Of a stretch of DNA of 64,000 bases, positions 35,490 to 47,399 are shown piece after piece. A model generated the notes under the pieces. That model saw nothing but the letters and a program-made list of their open reading frames with translations, had not been told where the DNA came from and did not search any database. Positions within the stretch are counted from its first letter, which is position 1; each line of letters begins with the position of its first letter. Position numbers and translations under genes: made by a program. The stretch is from Myoxocephalus aenaeus (lineage: Eukaryota; Chordata; Actinopteri; Perciformes; Cottidae): positions 5,792,001 to 5,856,000 of the forward strand of contig JBAMJR010000151.1 of the NCBI GenBank assembly GCA_038501785.1. Direction: 5' to 3'.

Positions 35490-36019
35490 CAGAATCAGAA
35501 TCAGAAACCGTTTATTTGCCAGGAATGTTTACATAAACGAGGAATTTTACTAGGCGGAAGGTACATACATGAGACGTTAGACGAGACAAACAACAATCAA
35601 CAATCAACAACAACAACAGTGCAATGGGTATTAAATTAAGTATAAGATAAAGTGCTCAGACAAACAGATAACGTTAATGTAAGTGTATGTTAAAGTGACA
35701 TGTGTGTTTAAGTTAAAGTGTATGTTAAGTGACATGAGTATTTAAATATGAAGTGTGCAGGGGAGTGACCGGTAAGAAGAAAGAAAAGAAAGAAAAATAG
35801 TCCTGGGGGTGACAGGGTCAGTCAGTGGGGGACCGGGGCACTGTTGATGAGCCAGACTGCCGACGGGAAAAAACTGTTGGTGGGGCGTGAGGTCTTGGTC
35901 CTGATGGACCTCAGCCTCCTGCCAGAGGGAAGGGACTCAAACAGTTTGTGTCCAGGGTGAGAGGGGTCAGCTACAACCTTCCTAGCCCGCTTCAGAGTCC
36001 TGGAAGCGAACAAGTCCAG
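35490..36019 (-). mobile_element. L2/Rex-like LINE copy B, 3' part
   Basis: 3' half of a LINE split by the Harbinger element at 36020-37333. It starts at the tail with two CAGAAT units (35490-35501) followed by CAGAAACCG, the complement of a polyadenylation-like AATAAACGG region. It runs through the 3' UTR to a frame encoding SGRRLRSIRTKTSR near the C-terminus. Matches copies A and C closely. Confidence 0.92.
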
Positions 36020-36233
36020 GGCCCTGTTTCTCGTACCTGGCTTACTGAGTTAGCGGGCTAATTGTCAGGATAAGATGACGTAGGTCTGGCTTATTCAGTT
36101 CCTCGAAGCAAGTTTAGATAAATCACCATAGCAACACAGCCAAAAATGTAAACCTGCTCCCGGGCAGGCTTACTGAAATTCACTGGATAAGCTGGCCACT
36201 CCCACCGGACAAAAAAGGCAGCTCACTTCCTCA

Positions 36234-36476
36234 TTGATGAAGGAGCGATATAGTTATATTAGTTGTATTGGGAGAGAGTTCTTTCAGATCGCCAAGATCC
36301 GTTCTCACATCAGGATGACTTCCTGTACGCGGCGCATTAGATTCTGCCGTCAAGGAATCATTTATTTACGAGAGCTTCTCGAGCCGCGGACACTGATCAC
36401 TACAGGCGCAGCCGATCGCCCGTCTCACAGACAGAGACTCGCCGCTGCATGCCGCGCTGTTCTTAAGTTTATTTAG
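36234..36476 (+). pseudogene. Harbinger transposase N-terminal remnant
   Basis: 80-codon frame inside the Harbinger element. It contains RRIRFCRQGIIYLRELLEP followed by RQRLAAACRAVLKF. This resembles the N-terminal region of PIF/Harbinger nucleases (HARBI1-like), where an RF...I.YL..LL..L segment is followed by a Q..L.AL.F stretch before the DDE domain. It stops soon after, and no DDE domain is found in the remaining ~850 bp. It is therefore a truncated, non-functional piece. The match is by pattern only. Confidence 0.6.
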
Positions 36477-36968
36477 CGCTTAAGTAACTTATGGATGTGT
36501 TGAAAGCACTCATAATTATGACAGTGTTATTAGTACACCATACATATCATTATTGTAGAACATGATCAAGGTGGACTCGTGATAATAATACAAAGAATCA
36601 CACACAATTTATTTTCACTTCTTCAATTGATTGAATTTCTGATTATGAATAATACATATATACTGATCCGCCCATACACATATTCAAACTCCTAGTTATA
36701 TGGTACTCTACACATACATGTGTATACACATAGTACATGATACATACGCGCATACAGTACATACATCCTCATAAGTATATATTAATTAGTACACTACTGG
36801 CAGCAGATACATTTAAATAAATATAATCTGATTGATTTGGGTGATGAAGGACTTAAATTTAGCCGATACATTTTCCCCAAACTGACACATTTAACTTGTC
36901 TGATATATTTGCGACTCTTACGTCTCGCAGCGGGGGCGCTGTTAAGCTGCATTCACACCGAAAACGTT

Positions 36969-37002
36969 GCAAATGCGTTGTGAATATTCGCAACGCATTT
37001 GC
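36969..37002. repeat. 34-bp near-perfect palindrome
   Basis: GCAAATGCGTTG at the left pairs with CAACGCATTTGC at the right around GAATATTC-like centre bases. One symmetric position mismatches. Inside the Harbinger element. Confidence 0.9.
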
Positions 37003-37333
37003 TGTGAATGATTAAGGTAATACATTCCTCATATGCCTTCATGATCATCTCCTACTTCTCAGTGGAGACATAAAAAGAGGTTCCTCTGAGTTTATTTGCC
37101 ATTGTACTGTTAGAAGATCGTGGTGTCAGTGCTCGATTATTATCCCTTCTGAAGAAGAGCGGGCACGCGCATTTATCCAGATGACTAACGTCTGGTTAGA
37201 ATTAACGAGACCGTTTCAGCGCGGATCAGCCGTGAAGAAACCCAGATAGCCTGATGTCAATCATCTCGCTAATTTAAGATGGAGATTAGGACATTTGCTT
37301 GACTTTGTTTAGCCAGGTACGAGAAACAGGGCG

Positions 37334-38614
37334 CAGGAGGGATGGCAGATTACAGCCAATCACCCTCTCAGCAGAGCGGATGATGCGCTGCAGCCTGCCC
37401 TTGTCCTTGGTAGTGGCTGCGGTGTGCCAGACGGTGATGGAGGAGCAGAGGATGGACTCAACAATGGCAGTGTAGAATTGCACCATCATTTTCTTTGGCA
37501 GGTTGAATTTCTTCAGCTGCCTCAGGAAGAACATCCTCTGCTGGGCCTTCTTTGTGATGGAGCTGATGTTAAGCTCCCACTTGAGGTCCTGGGTTAGGAT
37601 GGAGCCCAGGAAGCGGAAGGACTCCACAGCGTCGACGGGGGAGTCACACAGGGTGAGAGGGGCGGGTGGGGCTGCGTTCTTTCTGAAGTCCACAACCATC
37701 TCCACTGTCTTCAGAGTGTTGAGCTCCAGGTTGTTCTGGCTGCACCAGGTCACCAGATGGTCAGTCTCCCACCTGTAAGCGGACTCGTCCCCACCAGAGA
37801 TGAGTCCAATGAGGGTGGTGTCATCCGCGAACTTCAGGAGCTTGACGGACTGGTGACTGGAGGTGCAGCTGTTAGTGTACAGGGAGAAGAGCAGAGGGGA
37901 AAGAACGCAGCCTTGGGGGGAACCGGTGCTGATGGTCCGGGAGCCTGAGACGTGTTTCCCCAGCTTCACGGGCTGTTTCCTGTCAGACAGGAAGTCTGTG
38001 ATCCACCTGCAGGTGGAGTCAGGCACGTGCAGCTGGGAGAGCTTGTACTGCAGCAGAGACGGGATGATGGTGTTAAAGGCAGAGCTGAAGTCCACGAACA
38101 GGATCCTGGCGTAGGTTCCTGGGGAGTCCAGATGCTGGAGGATGTAGTGGAGGGCCATGTTGACAGCATCGTCTACAGACCTGTTGGCCCTGTAGGCGAA
38201 CTGCAGAGGGTCCAGGAGTGGGTCAGTCAGGGTTTTGAGGTGGGACAGGATCAGGTGCTCAAAAGACTTCATGACCACAGAGGTCAGGGCGACGGGCCTG
38301 TAGTCATTGAGTCCTGTGATCCTGGGTTTCTTGGGGACGGGGATGATGGTGGAGGCCTTGAAGCAGGCTGGTACGTGGCATGTCTCCAGGGAGGTGTTGA
38401 AGATATCAGTGAACACCGGAGACAGCTGATCAGCACAATGCTTCAGGGTGGAGGGGGAGACAGAGTCCGGGCCCGCTGCTTTGCGGGGGTTCTGTTTTTT
38501 AAACAGCCTGTTGACGTCCCTCTCCAGAATAGTGAGGGTGGTCACTGGGGAGGGGGGTGGTAAGGAGGCGTGAGCCCCTGATGGGCTGGGGGAGGGGGGC
38601 TGATGGTCTGTGGC
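37334..38614 (-). mobile_element. L2/Rex-like LINE copy B, reverse transcriptase part
   Basis: Best preserved reverse transcriptase in the window, an open frame from 38545 into the Harbinger TIR. In order it shows RKAAGPDSVSPSTLKHC, PVPKKPRITGLNDYRPVALT, FVDFSSAFNTI (motif A), STGSPQGCVLSPLLFSLY (motif B), and KFADDTTLIG (motif C) near 37830. A VDFRKN segment and a FLGS segment follow. The host frame runs past CNLPSL into sequence from the Harbinger end, so the ORF's last residues are chimeric. The 5' end stops near 38614, so endonuclease and any ORF1 are missing. Copies A and C lack parts that this one keeps. Confidence 0.92.
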
Positions 38615-39649
38615 TAGTCCCGCCCTACTGTGCTATGATTGGCTGTTAGGCCTCGACCGTTCGGCTCATTCTGCACACGGGAGAAGTGTGCCCTTAGGGC
38701 CTTCTGCCAGAGGGTATTTATTTGAACCGAAAAAAAAGAAAAACTTAACCAAGAAAGTGTGTTGCCTAAACCTAAGGACTATTTTTCCAAAATGCAATTC
38801 ACAAAGGAAATAGAGGAGCAGCCCACAGCTGAAAAAGATTAAATAAATTGTGGGTGGAGGTGAAACAGCTCCAAAACATTATGAAAAACAGGAAAATAAG
38901 TATTACATTTATTATGGAAAGTATGAGTTTTTCTAATTATGTTTTTCAATGCTGTGAGTACCATGAATACAATTCCTTTCACCTTTTGTGTATTTGGGTC
39001 AAGGCAGAAATCTCAGGGCCAAATACCCCGAGATCAAAGCACATAAAACTATACGCATGGCTGGACACCATCGGAGGTATGTGAGAGAATACGTTTGTTC
39101 ATTTTCATTTTTTATTTGTATGAACTGACCCTTTAAGAAACCAGAGAATGCACTCATGTCGTTGTAGAGTTTTTGGTAATAGCCAGTGTGACCGCATCAA
39201 TAGAGAGTAAATCACTGTTGCCGCAAGACAACCTTTCCATCCATTCCTGAAGTATCTCCACCTATCCAGTCTCGCCCCACTTTGGAGGAAGAAAAATGTT
39301 CGGGCCCCACCGGCCACCGCCCCAACAAAATTGTAACAAAATGGTCCAACTTTTTGTGACTCCTCCGTCCGTGTTTTTGTCAAATTATAGAATAAACAAA
39401 ATTGAAATCCCTTTCAAGTAAACCAGATTGCTCCATCAGACAAAAACTAATAGCATGTGCAATCATGTTGTTATAAAAGTTATATCTGTGCAAAAAATAA
39501 CTAATGTTTGGCAAAAAAAATACTCATTGTGGCTGCAAATAACCTGTTTTGCACTGAATATATTTTCAAGATAACAATAATGTTCAACCTGTGAAAAACA
39601 AGAAGAGTGCAGATGTGTGAGCCATCACGTTGTATCAGTATTAGTGGCT
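38615..39649. other. Degenerate repeat-like sequence between LINE B and hAT remnant
   Basis: No gene seen. A TGAACTGACCCTTTAAG end near 39120 resembles the terminus of the MITE at 27862. The stretch from about 39230 may be the 3' flank of a decayed hAT element. Confidence 0.4.
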
Positions 39650-39833
39650 GCAGTGAGCTGCTTTCCTCTACAAATATGTTTAAACGGGGTCGTAGATTTG
39701 ATACGGCTGCTCTCAATTCATGCTCAATGTTGAGCTTAGATCTATATTCTGTTTTGAGAGACGCAACAGCAGAAAAGCCGATCTCACAGAGACTTTTAGC
39801 AAAACGCCAAGAATCAGCGAGTCGCGCATGCAC
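39650..39833 (-). pseudogene. hAT transposase C-terminal (dimerisation domain) remnant
   Basis: The minus-strand frame reads SLCEIGFSAVASLKTEYRSK, then LNIEHELRAAVSNLRPRL. This is the well-known hAT C-terminal dimerisation signature (CE.GFSA...K...R..L....LR.A.S...P) of the type seen in ZBED5/SCAND3-related transposases and their host-domesticated relatives. No upstream RNase-H-like catalytic region is readable nearby. It is a decayed fragment of an autonomous hAT element, possibly related to but not proven to be the source of the MITEs here. Confidence 0.75.
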
Positions 39834-39956
39834 AAGTGTAACCTGTTAACGGCGTAACGTAAACATTTCCATGAAAGTACAGGCATTTTTGCCATGTATT
39901 TATTAATGACGTTTTATGTCCGTGTACTTTTGTACTACGTAAAGTTATCATGTTCA

Positions 39957-40150
39957 TGGGGAGAGTGGTCGTCCTGAAACCACAAGGTAGCGGTTCATCC
40001 CTGTTCTCCCCATAGTTTCATGTTGAAGTGTCCTTGAGCAAGACCCTGAAGCCCCAGTGGTTCACAGCAGCACACTGCTCATTACTAAGGATGGGTAAAA
40101 TGCAGAGAATAATTTCCCCACTGTGGGATTGATAAAGGATTATATTTAAA
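39957..40150 (+). mobile_element. tRNA-derived SINE, copy 3 (same family as copy 1)
   Basis: Contains GAGAGTGGTCGTCCT, a decayed B box region (GCGGTTCATCCC), CATGTTGAAGTGTCCTTGAG and the 3' part TTTCCCCACTGTGGGATTGA. The tRNA head is partly missing. Confidence 0.78.
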
Positions 40151-43100
40151 AATGTATAAAAAAAAAAGTTGTATATATTTAAAAAAAACAGCACCCAAAT
40201 GACAGATGACGGTTTTCTCCTGGGAGCTTGGAGGAAGTGACGTCAGTGACGACAAGCACAGTTAAAATGAAGAAGTCGGTGTGTGTGCTTGCTCAATACA
40301 TGAATTTTCTTTGTCTGGCTCTTTCTTTGTGGTTTTGAAGCAGGGAGGCTGTGGATGCCGCAGTAGGAGGGCATAGGTGAAGGTCCTGCACAGCAGCACA
40401 GCTGAAGGGGGAAGCTGTGGAAGAAAGCCTCCAGGCACTGGTAATGAATTAATGAGTTTCAGATTTTTTATGAATTTATCAGCACAAAGAACTTTAGTAA
40501 TCTTGACATTAAATACATAGTACAGCGTGAAAGGGGAATATCATTAAATATAACACATTGCGTTGGTGTGTCTAATGGCAAGTGTATCCATTAAGTGTTT
40601 AAAATGAAAAGCTTTTAAGAAAAAAAAAAACTTTAACAGAAAGAATGACTTTCTATCACGTGCTTGGATAGCAATGCAAGATATTAATAATCCTACATGG
40701 GAATTTTAGTAGTTGTAGTAGTGACAATAGCACAAATTGAAAGGGCAGGAACTAACAAACAAACAAAATTGTCATCTGTTGGACAAGGATCATCCATATT
40801 TTTCTTTGCTATCAACCTTGTGTTCTGTGTTTAGTCTTTATTAAACTACTGTAGTCCATTTGCAGACTCACAGCCCTTTCGTTTTGAAGTATTCATTGTG
40901 TTTTTTCCAATCCAGTTACGCAATGGACTGAATTAGATTTTGGAAGTTAAAACTTTTTTTGTTAAAAATCTGTTCCTGACATTTGGTGGACAGTTCAGAT
41001 GAAATAGTTCTTCAGTATTTTAATTGCTTTCAGTAGAACCAGAGCAGCTATTGGTCAGTGCTTTCCACAAGAAAGCACCACATCCTCACATGTTTCATTC
41101 TTGGGAATACTTGTGGTGTTTCGGTTCACAGCAACTTGGAGAAGGAAAAAAAAACTCAAACACTTGCAATCTTATTAAAAAAATAACAGCTGACAGTGTT
41201 CATGTAGAAGCCTGTTTAACACATGTGAGTGCAATAAAACAGTGACTGAAAGGTATGTGAATCTTTTTCTGTGCTGTATTCAGGATCCAAATTGGTCACA
41301 CAGCTGGCAGAGTTGAATCGACCTTTTTACTTTCCTAGTCTTTCACAATTCTACCTTGAGTGAGTTCAAATATTCATATTCACGTCAGTTGATTGGTCTG
41401 ACGTCAACAAAATGAACATGTTCAGTCAGCATCTGTCGCACCTCTGATTCATAATCATACCGACAGCACAAGTTCTGCCACCTCAACTTCACAAGTCCCT
41501 GTGTGACAAAACAGTTGAGAGAAGAGGCTCCGCGCCATCAGAGGATGATCTAGTAACAGATGAACTGCTTCAGGGAGAATATTAACATTTACATTTTCTT
41601 CCAGGTCACAAAGTGCAGCGAATGAGTGCATTATTAGCTCCCAGTTATACTTCTAAAGGTCTTTGGGGCAGTGGGGAAGCACAATGTCGGTTTTTGTCTA
41701 ACGGCATTCAAACAGTAAGAAATCAATAAACTATCACGGTATGACCACCCACTAACCTTTTAAGCACCCAAATAATGCTTTAACTATCAATGAGAACTGG
41801 CTATGTTGTGCTTTCTCAATCCCTGTTGGTTTATTAGTTTGTTGTTGGACCACCATCCTAATTACTTTCCATTCATGCCAATATAGAGTATGTCACAGTT
41901 AAACGGCCTCGAGGAAGAGCTGTTTCATGTGCTAATCATTGATTTAAAAAAGATCCAGCAACATATTTGCACACACTGTTCCATTAGGGCCAGCTGACTT
42001 CCAAAATATCTTTCTGAGTGTCATCCTTATGTGGTTACAGCTGCAATCATTGATAATAATGAGCGAGTTGAAAAGCATTGCAAAGCTAATTTGTTTGTTG
42101 GTTAATTGATGAATGACATGCAGATTATCTGGCATAGAAAACATATTGTTTGGTTTGCTGCCAATGATTTTGATGGATTATTCCCTCCATATTTACTAGA
42201 TTGAATTATGGATCCCTATGATGCACTAATCAACCAAAAAGGATGGAGATACTGAAGAATAAACCAAAATAGGGCATTTATATTGAAATTGAAAAGCAAT
42301 GAATCGTATCTGGCTTCTTCCCAGCTCCATGTGAAATAGAAATGGAAACACATCTGGATGAATTAGTTATGAGAGTGTCCACATGTGGAGTAGACCAACC
42401 ATTATAAAATATTAACATTTCAACACACTGGATGTAAGAGGTTAGGTTGCAGTACAGTGAATACACAAAATGCAATTTGGTCAACATCCAGAAAGAAAAA
42501 TGCAGCAGTGACTTCACTCCTCAGTTACATTATTATTAATGTGCCATGAAGCAATCAAAAGCCGTGGCAATAATAGCATTACTTTTCCTATGAGACTCAA
42601 TGTCATTCAGTTTTACAGTGACAGTTGCATGGCACATAATCTGGAAGGAGAAGACAGAGAGAGCACTGCAAGTGTCCAAATGTCACAGGTGCACAAGTTC
42701 ACACCACACGCACACACCCTGATTTTTCAGTGACACAAAAAGGAGCAATCTATACGCACATAATGAAACTGTCAGGGCTTTATTGTAGCCAATATACAGT
42801 ATCCTCCCAATAGTCAGAATAAACTAAACCATCACAGGAATTTAATGCAGGAGCAGCATTGGTTTATATTTGTGTGATTCCTTCCCTGTGTTATCTCAAA
42901 GCAAGGTGACTGGCATTATTCAAAGAGGAAACGAGATAACTCACAACACCCTGAAGCATGTTTAGTCTTCATAATTCATACACACACACAGACAAAAACA
43001 CACACAAACACGTGCACCTCACCACAGCTTCCAACACCTGACTAGGACACAGACACACAATTAGCCAAGACCCTGACTGAATGCAATCTATTTCCATGGC

Positions 43101-43332
43101 ACCCGGCGCCTAGATGGCCGGTATCTGTAGTAACTGAGCAACCTCATACCACTTAATCACTCCAAGCACAAACTCAGCTGCGAGCCTCTCCTCCCAGGCT
43201 GCAGTGGGAGAAATGCCTACCGGTGTTTGTCCGCCACTCTCTGCAGAACCCCCCCCGCCCAGCTTCCTCTCATCCTATTGTCTTATTGTGACCCACTATC
43301 GCCGACTGTCATGAGAGAAAGGAGGTACTCAC
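40151..43332. other. Unique sequence, no gene seen
   Basis: About 3.2 kb without recognisable exons or repeat families. ORFs here are under 80 codons and motif-free. Confidence 0.5.
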
Positions 43333-43457
43333 CATGCTTTCCCCCCACGGCGGAAGACAAGAGGCAGGTGGAGCGAGTAGAGGCTGCAGTGGCGGAGGAA
43401 TCCCCCAGTAGTGTATGTGTAAAAGTGTGTGAGAGGGAGCATGGAAGTGTGCATGTG

Positions 43458-43510
<53 letters not shown>

Positions 43511-43535
43511 GCGTGCGTGGATGTGTGCGCGTGGA

Positions 43536-43600
<65 letters not shown>

Positions 43601-43770
43601 GGAGTCAGAGCTGATCCAGCAGATGCAGACGGGAGCCACCAATAGAATGAGGAGAATGAGAGAGAGAGGAGTGTGTGAGAGACGGAGGGAGGGAGAGGCA
43701 GCAGAGGAGGGGTCTGATAGCATTACATCATGGACCAGGGAATGTTTGCAGGAGGGGGGGTGAGCTACGG
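43333..43770 (-). promoter_or_regulatory. Candidate upstream promoter and non-coding first exon (minus strand)
   Basis: On the minus strand GCATG/GTGAGTACC at 43333 is a strong 5' splice donor. The sequence just before it (43333-43420) is CpG-rich with GCCGTGGGGG. Further upstream come the GT/CA tract, then an inverted CCAAT box (ATTGG near 43640) and a TGATGTAA element near 43725. No TATA box is seen. This would fit a non-coding exon spliced to the sema4b acceptor at 16405, about 27 kb away, but no transcript evidence is available. Confidence 0.3.
43454..43598. repeat. (GT)n microsatellite, compound
   Basis: Two long GT blocks (43454-43510 and 43539-43597) separated by GCGT/GGATGT interruptions. 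Cys-Val frames across it are artefacts. Confidence 0.97.
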
Positions 43771-43905
43771 GCGGGGGAAGGTGTGTGTGTGTCTTTGTGT
43801 TTGTGTGTCTGCATCACCATCACTGTATATTCTACCTCTGCAGCGGACCACAGGATGATTAAAGATTGTGTCCATGCTGCATACAGTGCAGTGTCGTCAT
43901 GGTGG

Positions 43906-43912
<7 letters not shown>

Positions 43913-43953
<41 letters not shown>

Positions 43954-43970
43954 GCGTGTGCGTGTGCATG
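43913..43970. repeat. (GT)n microsatellite
   Basis: GT units followed by GTGTGC variants. Confidence 0.95.
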
Positions 43971-44758
43971 TGTACATATATGAGCAAAACAACAGCAATA
44001 ATCAAGAAGGTATATTTATCACACCACATTTCATAGATCATGTACATAAACCTCCTGGAAACTATAAATACGCATTCTCACAGCTTTCATGTACAAATGC
44101 GTTCTAGATGCTGATTTTCCTTTCTTTTTTCTATTACTTCAATGTCATAGAGGCTAACAGTTGGCTGCAGATAGACATAAAAAATAAAAACTCAAACCCG
44201 CCCCTTTCCACCACACAGCCACAAGCTAATGGCTCCCTTGTCAGTTTGAAAAAGCACTGATGGACACCCTGTTAGGAAGTCACTGACATTTCAGGTGAGT
44301 GATTCCAAACACTTTCTGCTGGCTGTGACATAGCACGTCTCTAAATGGAAGAGAAAAAACACATACACACACTCCTTCTTCCACCTTATAACAGCAGCAA
44401 TCACCTGTCTTTGTGCAGCCATCCCTAAAAAGGAACAGAGAGGGAGAGGAAAGGGCGTTAGTAGGAAAACAAAGACAGCTCAGGGTCATCCTTGCACCTC
44501 TGCTCTGTCTGTACCAATCTGGCACCAGACAGGCAGAAAATGAGATAGGAGGGATGCAGGTGGCAGAAACATGTAGATAAGGAAGTCTTTTTCTCTCAGC
44601 TGTCGTCATTCATTTCCATAAAGGTCTGTGTTGATATCTGCTTTAAGTGACTTATAGCACATCTTTATAGTGTACGCTCAGTCAGGATGCAGCTATATTC
44701 CCGACAAATCTTTTCTTGTAAGAGGTGGTCACACTGCAAAGGGGCCACACAAAGCAGG

Positions 44759-44815
44759 TGGGGCCGAAAACTTGCTGACGTGGTGACTACTCGGTGGTGA
44801 ACTGCTGTAGCTGTC
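44759..44815 (+). repeat. Short fish interspersed repeat fragment, copy 1
   Basis: GGGGCCGAAAACTTGCTGAC, GTGGTGACTACT and GGTGGTGAACTGCTGTAGCT align with 55137-55197. Confidence 0.55.
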
Positions 44816-47399
44816 ACAGGGTTATCCATATGTTCCCAGGATCTGCATTATCAGTGATTGGTAAGGACTACCTTCGCAGTTCAAACTGCTAAAGAATTGT
44901 AAAAATCCATTCAGCCGATGAGATATTAATGTCTTAAGTCAAGAAAACCATCTCAACGGCAAATTTGAAGGCCTAGATTTCAAAGAGTATAACATCAGCC
45001 GGCAACAAGTTATATAGGCGGGTGATTTCAACATATTGACCCGAGGAAACATACATGCAACATTTGACCTATAGGCAAAAAAACATTGCAGAGAACATAA
45101 ATTCTTTGAAAGATCTCCTTAATGTGACTATTAGGAGGATATTGTAGCAGGGTTTGTTAGTGGTTGGTTGTTATTGGCACAATGATTTCATTCAAAAGGT
45201 GTCTCTGTACCATCAAATTCCATCTCAACACTGTCTGTAACCAAACTCTTTTGTGGAACAGTTTTTACTCCAACATACTAGATTAAATAAATAGTGCAAC
45301 ACTGCGAACAATATGGCTTTCTCTATTTTTGAACACTCTGGCTCTCCGTCCTTTCAAAGGTCAGCATTGTCAAGGTGGCTTGTTGTTGGTGAATGGTGCA
45401 AATCTCTCCACGACGTTTCACAGTTTCATGGTGTGTACAGGCCTTTAGATATCACTGACCAAAGACGAGTTCATTACGTGTGTTCCTGCAGGAGTGGCAG
45501 CGATGCTTTGTTTGACAGATAACAAGCACAATGATTATTAGGTTAATGCGACACCATCGCTGTTACCAGACTTTTAAAGTACAGGAGAACATCTCAATGG
45601 GGAAATAAACAATACAAGGTTCCACTAAGTCTGAATGATTGATGATTCTTCTCTATTTAACATATTTCTTCGACATTTATTGTTGGAGCTTTTAGCACTG
45701 CTGCCACTCATGCTTCTCCTGCCGGTATAATTTTATGCGATTGGATATTTTTACACACACAAACCTTCCCATAATGATTCTTGCTGATGTTTCAAGTTAA
45801 GGCATATTTTGTCCATAATCAGTAACTGGCTAAAGAATCTCCTCCTTTTACGTCTTTGTCCTCTCATCTCCCACTTTGAAATTGCTGACTTTGAATGCTC
45901 CATCCATCTTTTGTGAGATTGGCCGAAAAGATCAGAAAAGTGCCTCGTTTGAACTAATTTCAAGGCGATGAGGAATGAAAAGAAAATTCACAGCGGTGGT
46001 CATTATCAAAGTTAACCACCATGTGTCTATTCGGAGGTGATGCTGCAGATGTTTCATCTCAGCAACATCTTTTTTTAATTGTTCACGTCAACATGTGAGG
46101 ATGCTCTAAATAGGTTTGACCTTTTATTTGTCACAAGCCATTAGAAATCCTCTTGACTCACTAATGAAATGCGACAAAGTGGATGTGACTCATTCAGGCA
46201 AAATGTTTGCCCATAACATGTATGCTTTCTAGACTGGTGCCTGATTATTGTAGAAACCACTGTGAAAGACTGAAAGTGACATTAATACTACACATTTAAC
46301 ACATCCATTCAACCCAGATAAATGCAGTGTGAAATCTGTATCTGTCAGAGTGTGAAGATTATGGTGACAGAATATTGGACGCAGGAATATGCAGGATTCA
46401 TGACTATTCAATATAGTCTGCAAAAGTATGTACCATTTTCACTTTAATTGAAAGATACAACAGCATCCTGAAGCTGTTTCAATCACTTTAAACTAAAGTG
46501 ATGGTAAGGTATTGCCTATAGGGGCCAGCTTGTATTTTGTAAGTTCCAGTGAAGCTGTATCTTCTCGGTCTTACAAAAACAAAAAATCATGCCCGGTTGG
46601 GAAGGGGCCACATCTAAAGTCAACATGGTGGCAAGGTTCCCAGGCTCTGGAAACTAAGCACTATTAAGACTGCTGACATCAGTATGGCAGGCCAAAGTGC
46701 AATGCATCAGTATGGCAAGTGCACATATAATGCTCCACTGGCTGCGTCATATAACAGAGATGTGTTTGCTTAACTTGTGATTGAATTAGCACTTATGGAA
46801 AAATGTTTGCTGTGTAGTTAATCAATAAAACAGTTAATGTAAGAGGAGTTCATAATATCCCGCAGTCATGCATTTACAGTATGTGCAGGTAATGACTGAG
46901 TTGATGGGCCTTTCTCACAGCATACTGTATATTTCAAAGTAGATATAGCACAGGTGAATAACATTAAAAATGGCTTTGTTTTATTCAAGTGTCCCAGTAA
47001 CCCAGCAAGCACCAGGAACCTGAACGTTTAATCAACTAAATCAAATTCAACCATCATTCATTTTATTGACACACCTGGGCTTTTTCTACAGTGACAGGTC
47101 AAAATGTCTTCTGTGAGAAACGCCCAATCCAATTTGTACAATGCAATATGAAAGCTACTCGAAAGACACCATATCATTTGTACGATAAAGTGTCATACCT
47201 GCAAACAGTCCTCCTTTTCCAATTGTCTCATGGACAATTTTACATTTGGGTCAAAGGAAAGATCGTCTGCTGTGCCAGACGTCCAGTGGTTCTACAGTTG
47301 ATCGAGCTGTGGGTTTGTCTCATTCAGAGGCAAAGCTAGATCAATAAGAACTGTTGGACACCATCCTGCACACACCTTGTGAAGATGTTTGGCACAAGC

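Larger units (their letters stand above)
36020..37333. mobile_element. PIF/Harbinger element nested in LINE copy B
   Basis: 1,314 bp. Terminal inverted repeats are GCCCTGTTTCTCGTACCTGG at the left and its complement at the right, perfect over about 20 bp. The LINE bases CAG occur at both junctions (36017-36019 and 37334-37336), giving a 3-bp target duplication, as in fish Harbinger elements that favour CWG. Removing the insert restores the LINE sequence seen in copies A and C. Subterminal TTAGCG...TAATTG-like sequences recur inverted. A 34-bp palindrome lies at 36969-37002, and a transposase remnant at 36234-36476. Confidence 0.9.
43771..47399. other. Unique sequence with small repeats
   Basis: About 3.6 kb with a (GT)n run at 43913-43970 and a small interspersed repeat at 44759-44815. 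No exon could be secured. Confidence 0.5.

Noticed and set aside
37952..38563. 203-codon plus-strand ORF
   Set aside because: Antisense shadow of the LINE copy B reverse transcriptase frame.
43227..43763. 178- and 146-codon ORFs across the GT tract
   Set aside because: They consist largely of Cys-Val or His-Thr runs translated from a dinucleotide repeat.
44390..44450. Possible 20-nt minus-strand micro-exon between a pyrimidine-rich AG and GTGATT
   Set aside because: The donor is weak, there is no frame context and no homology.
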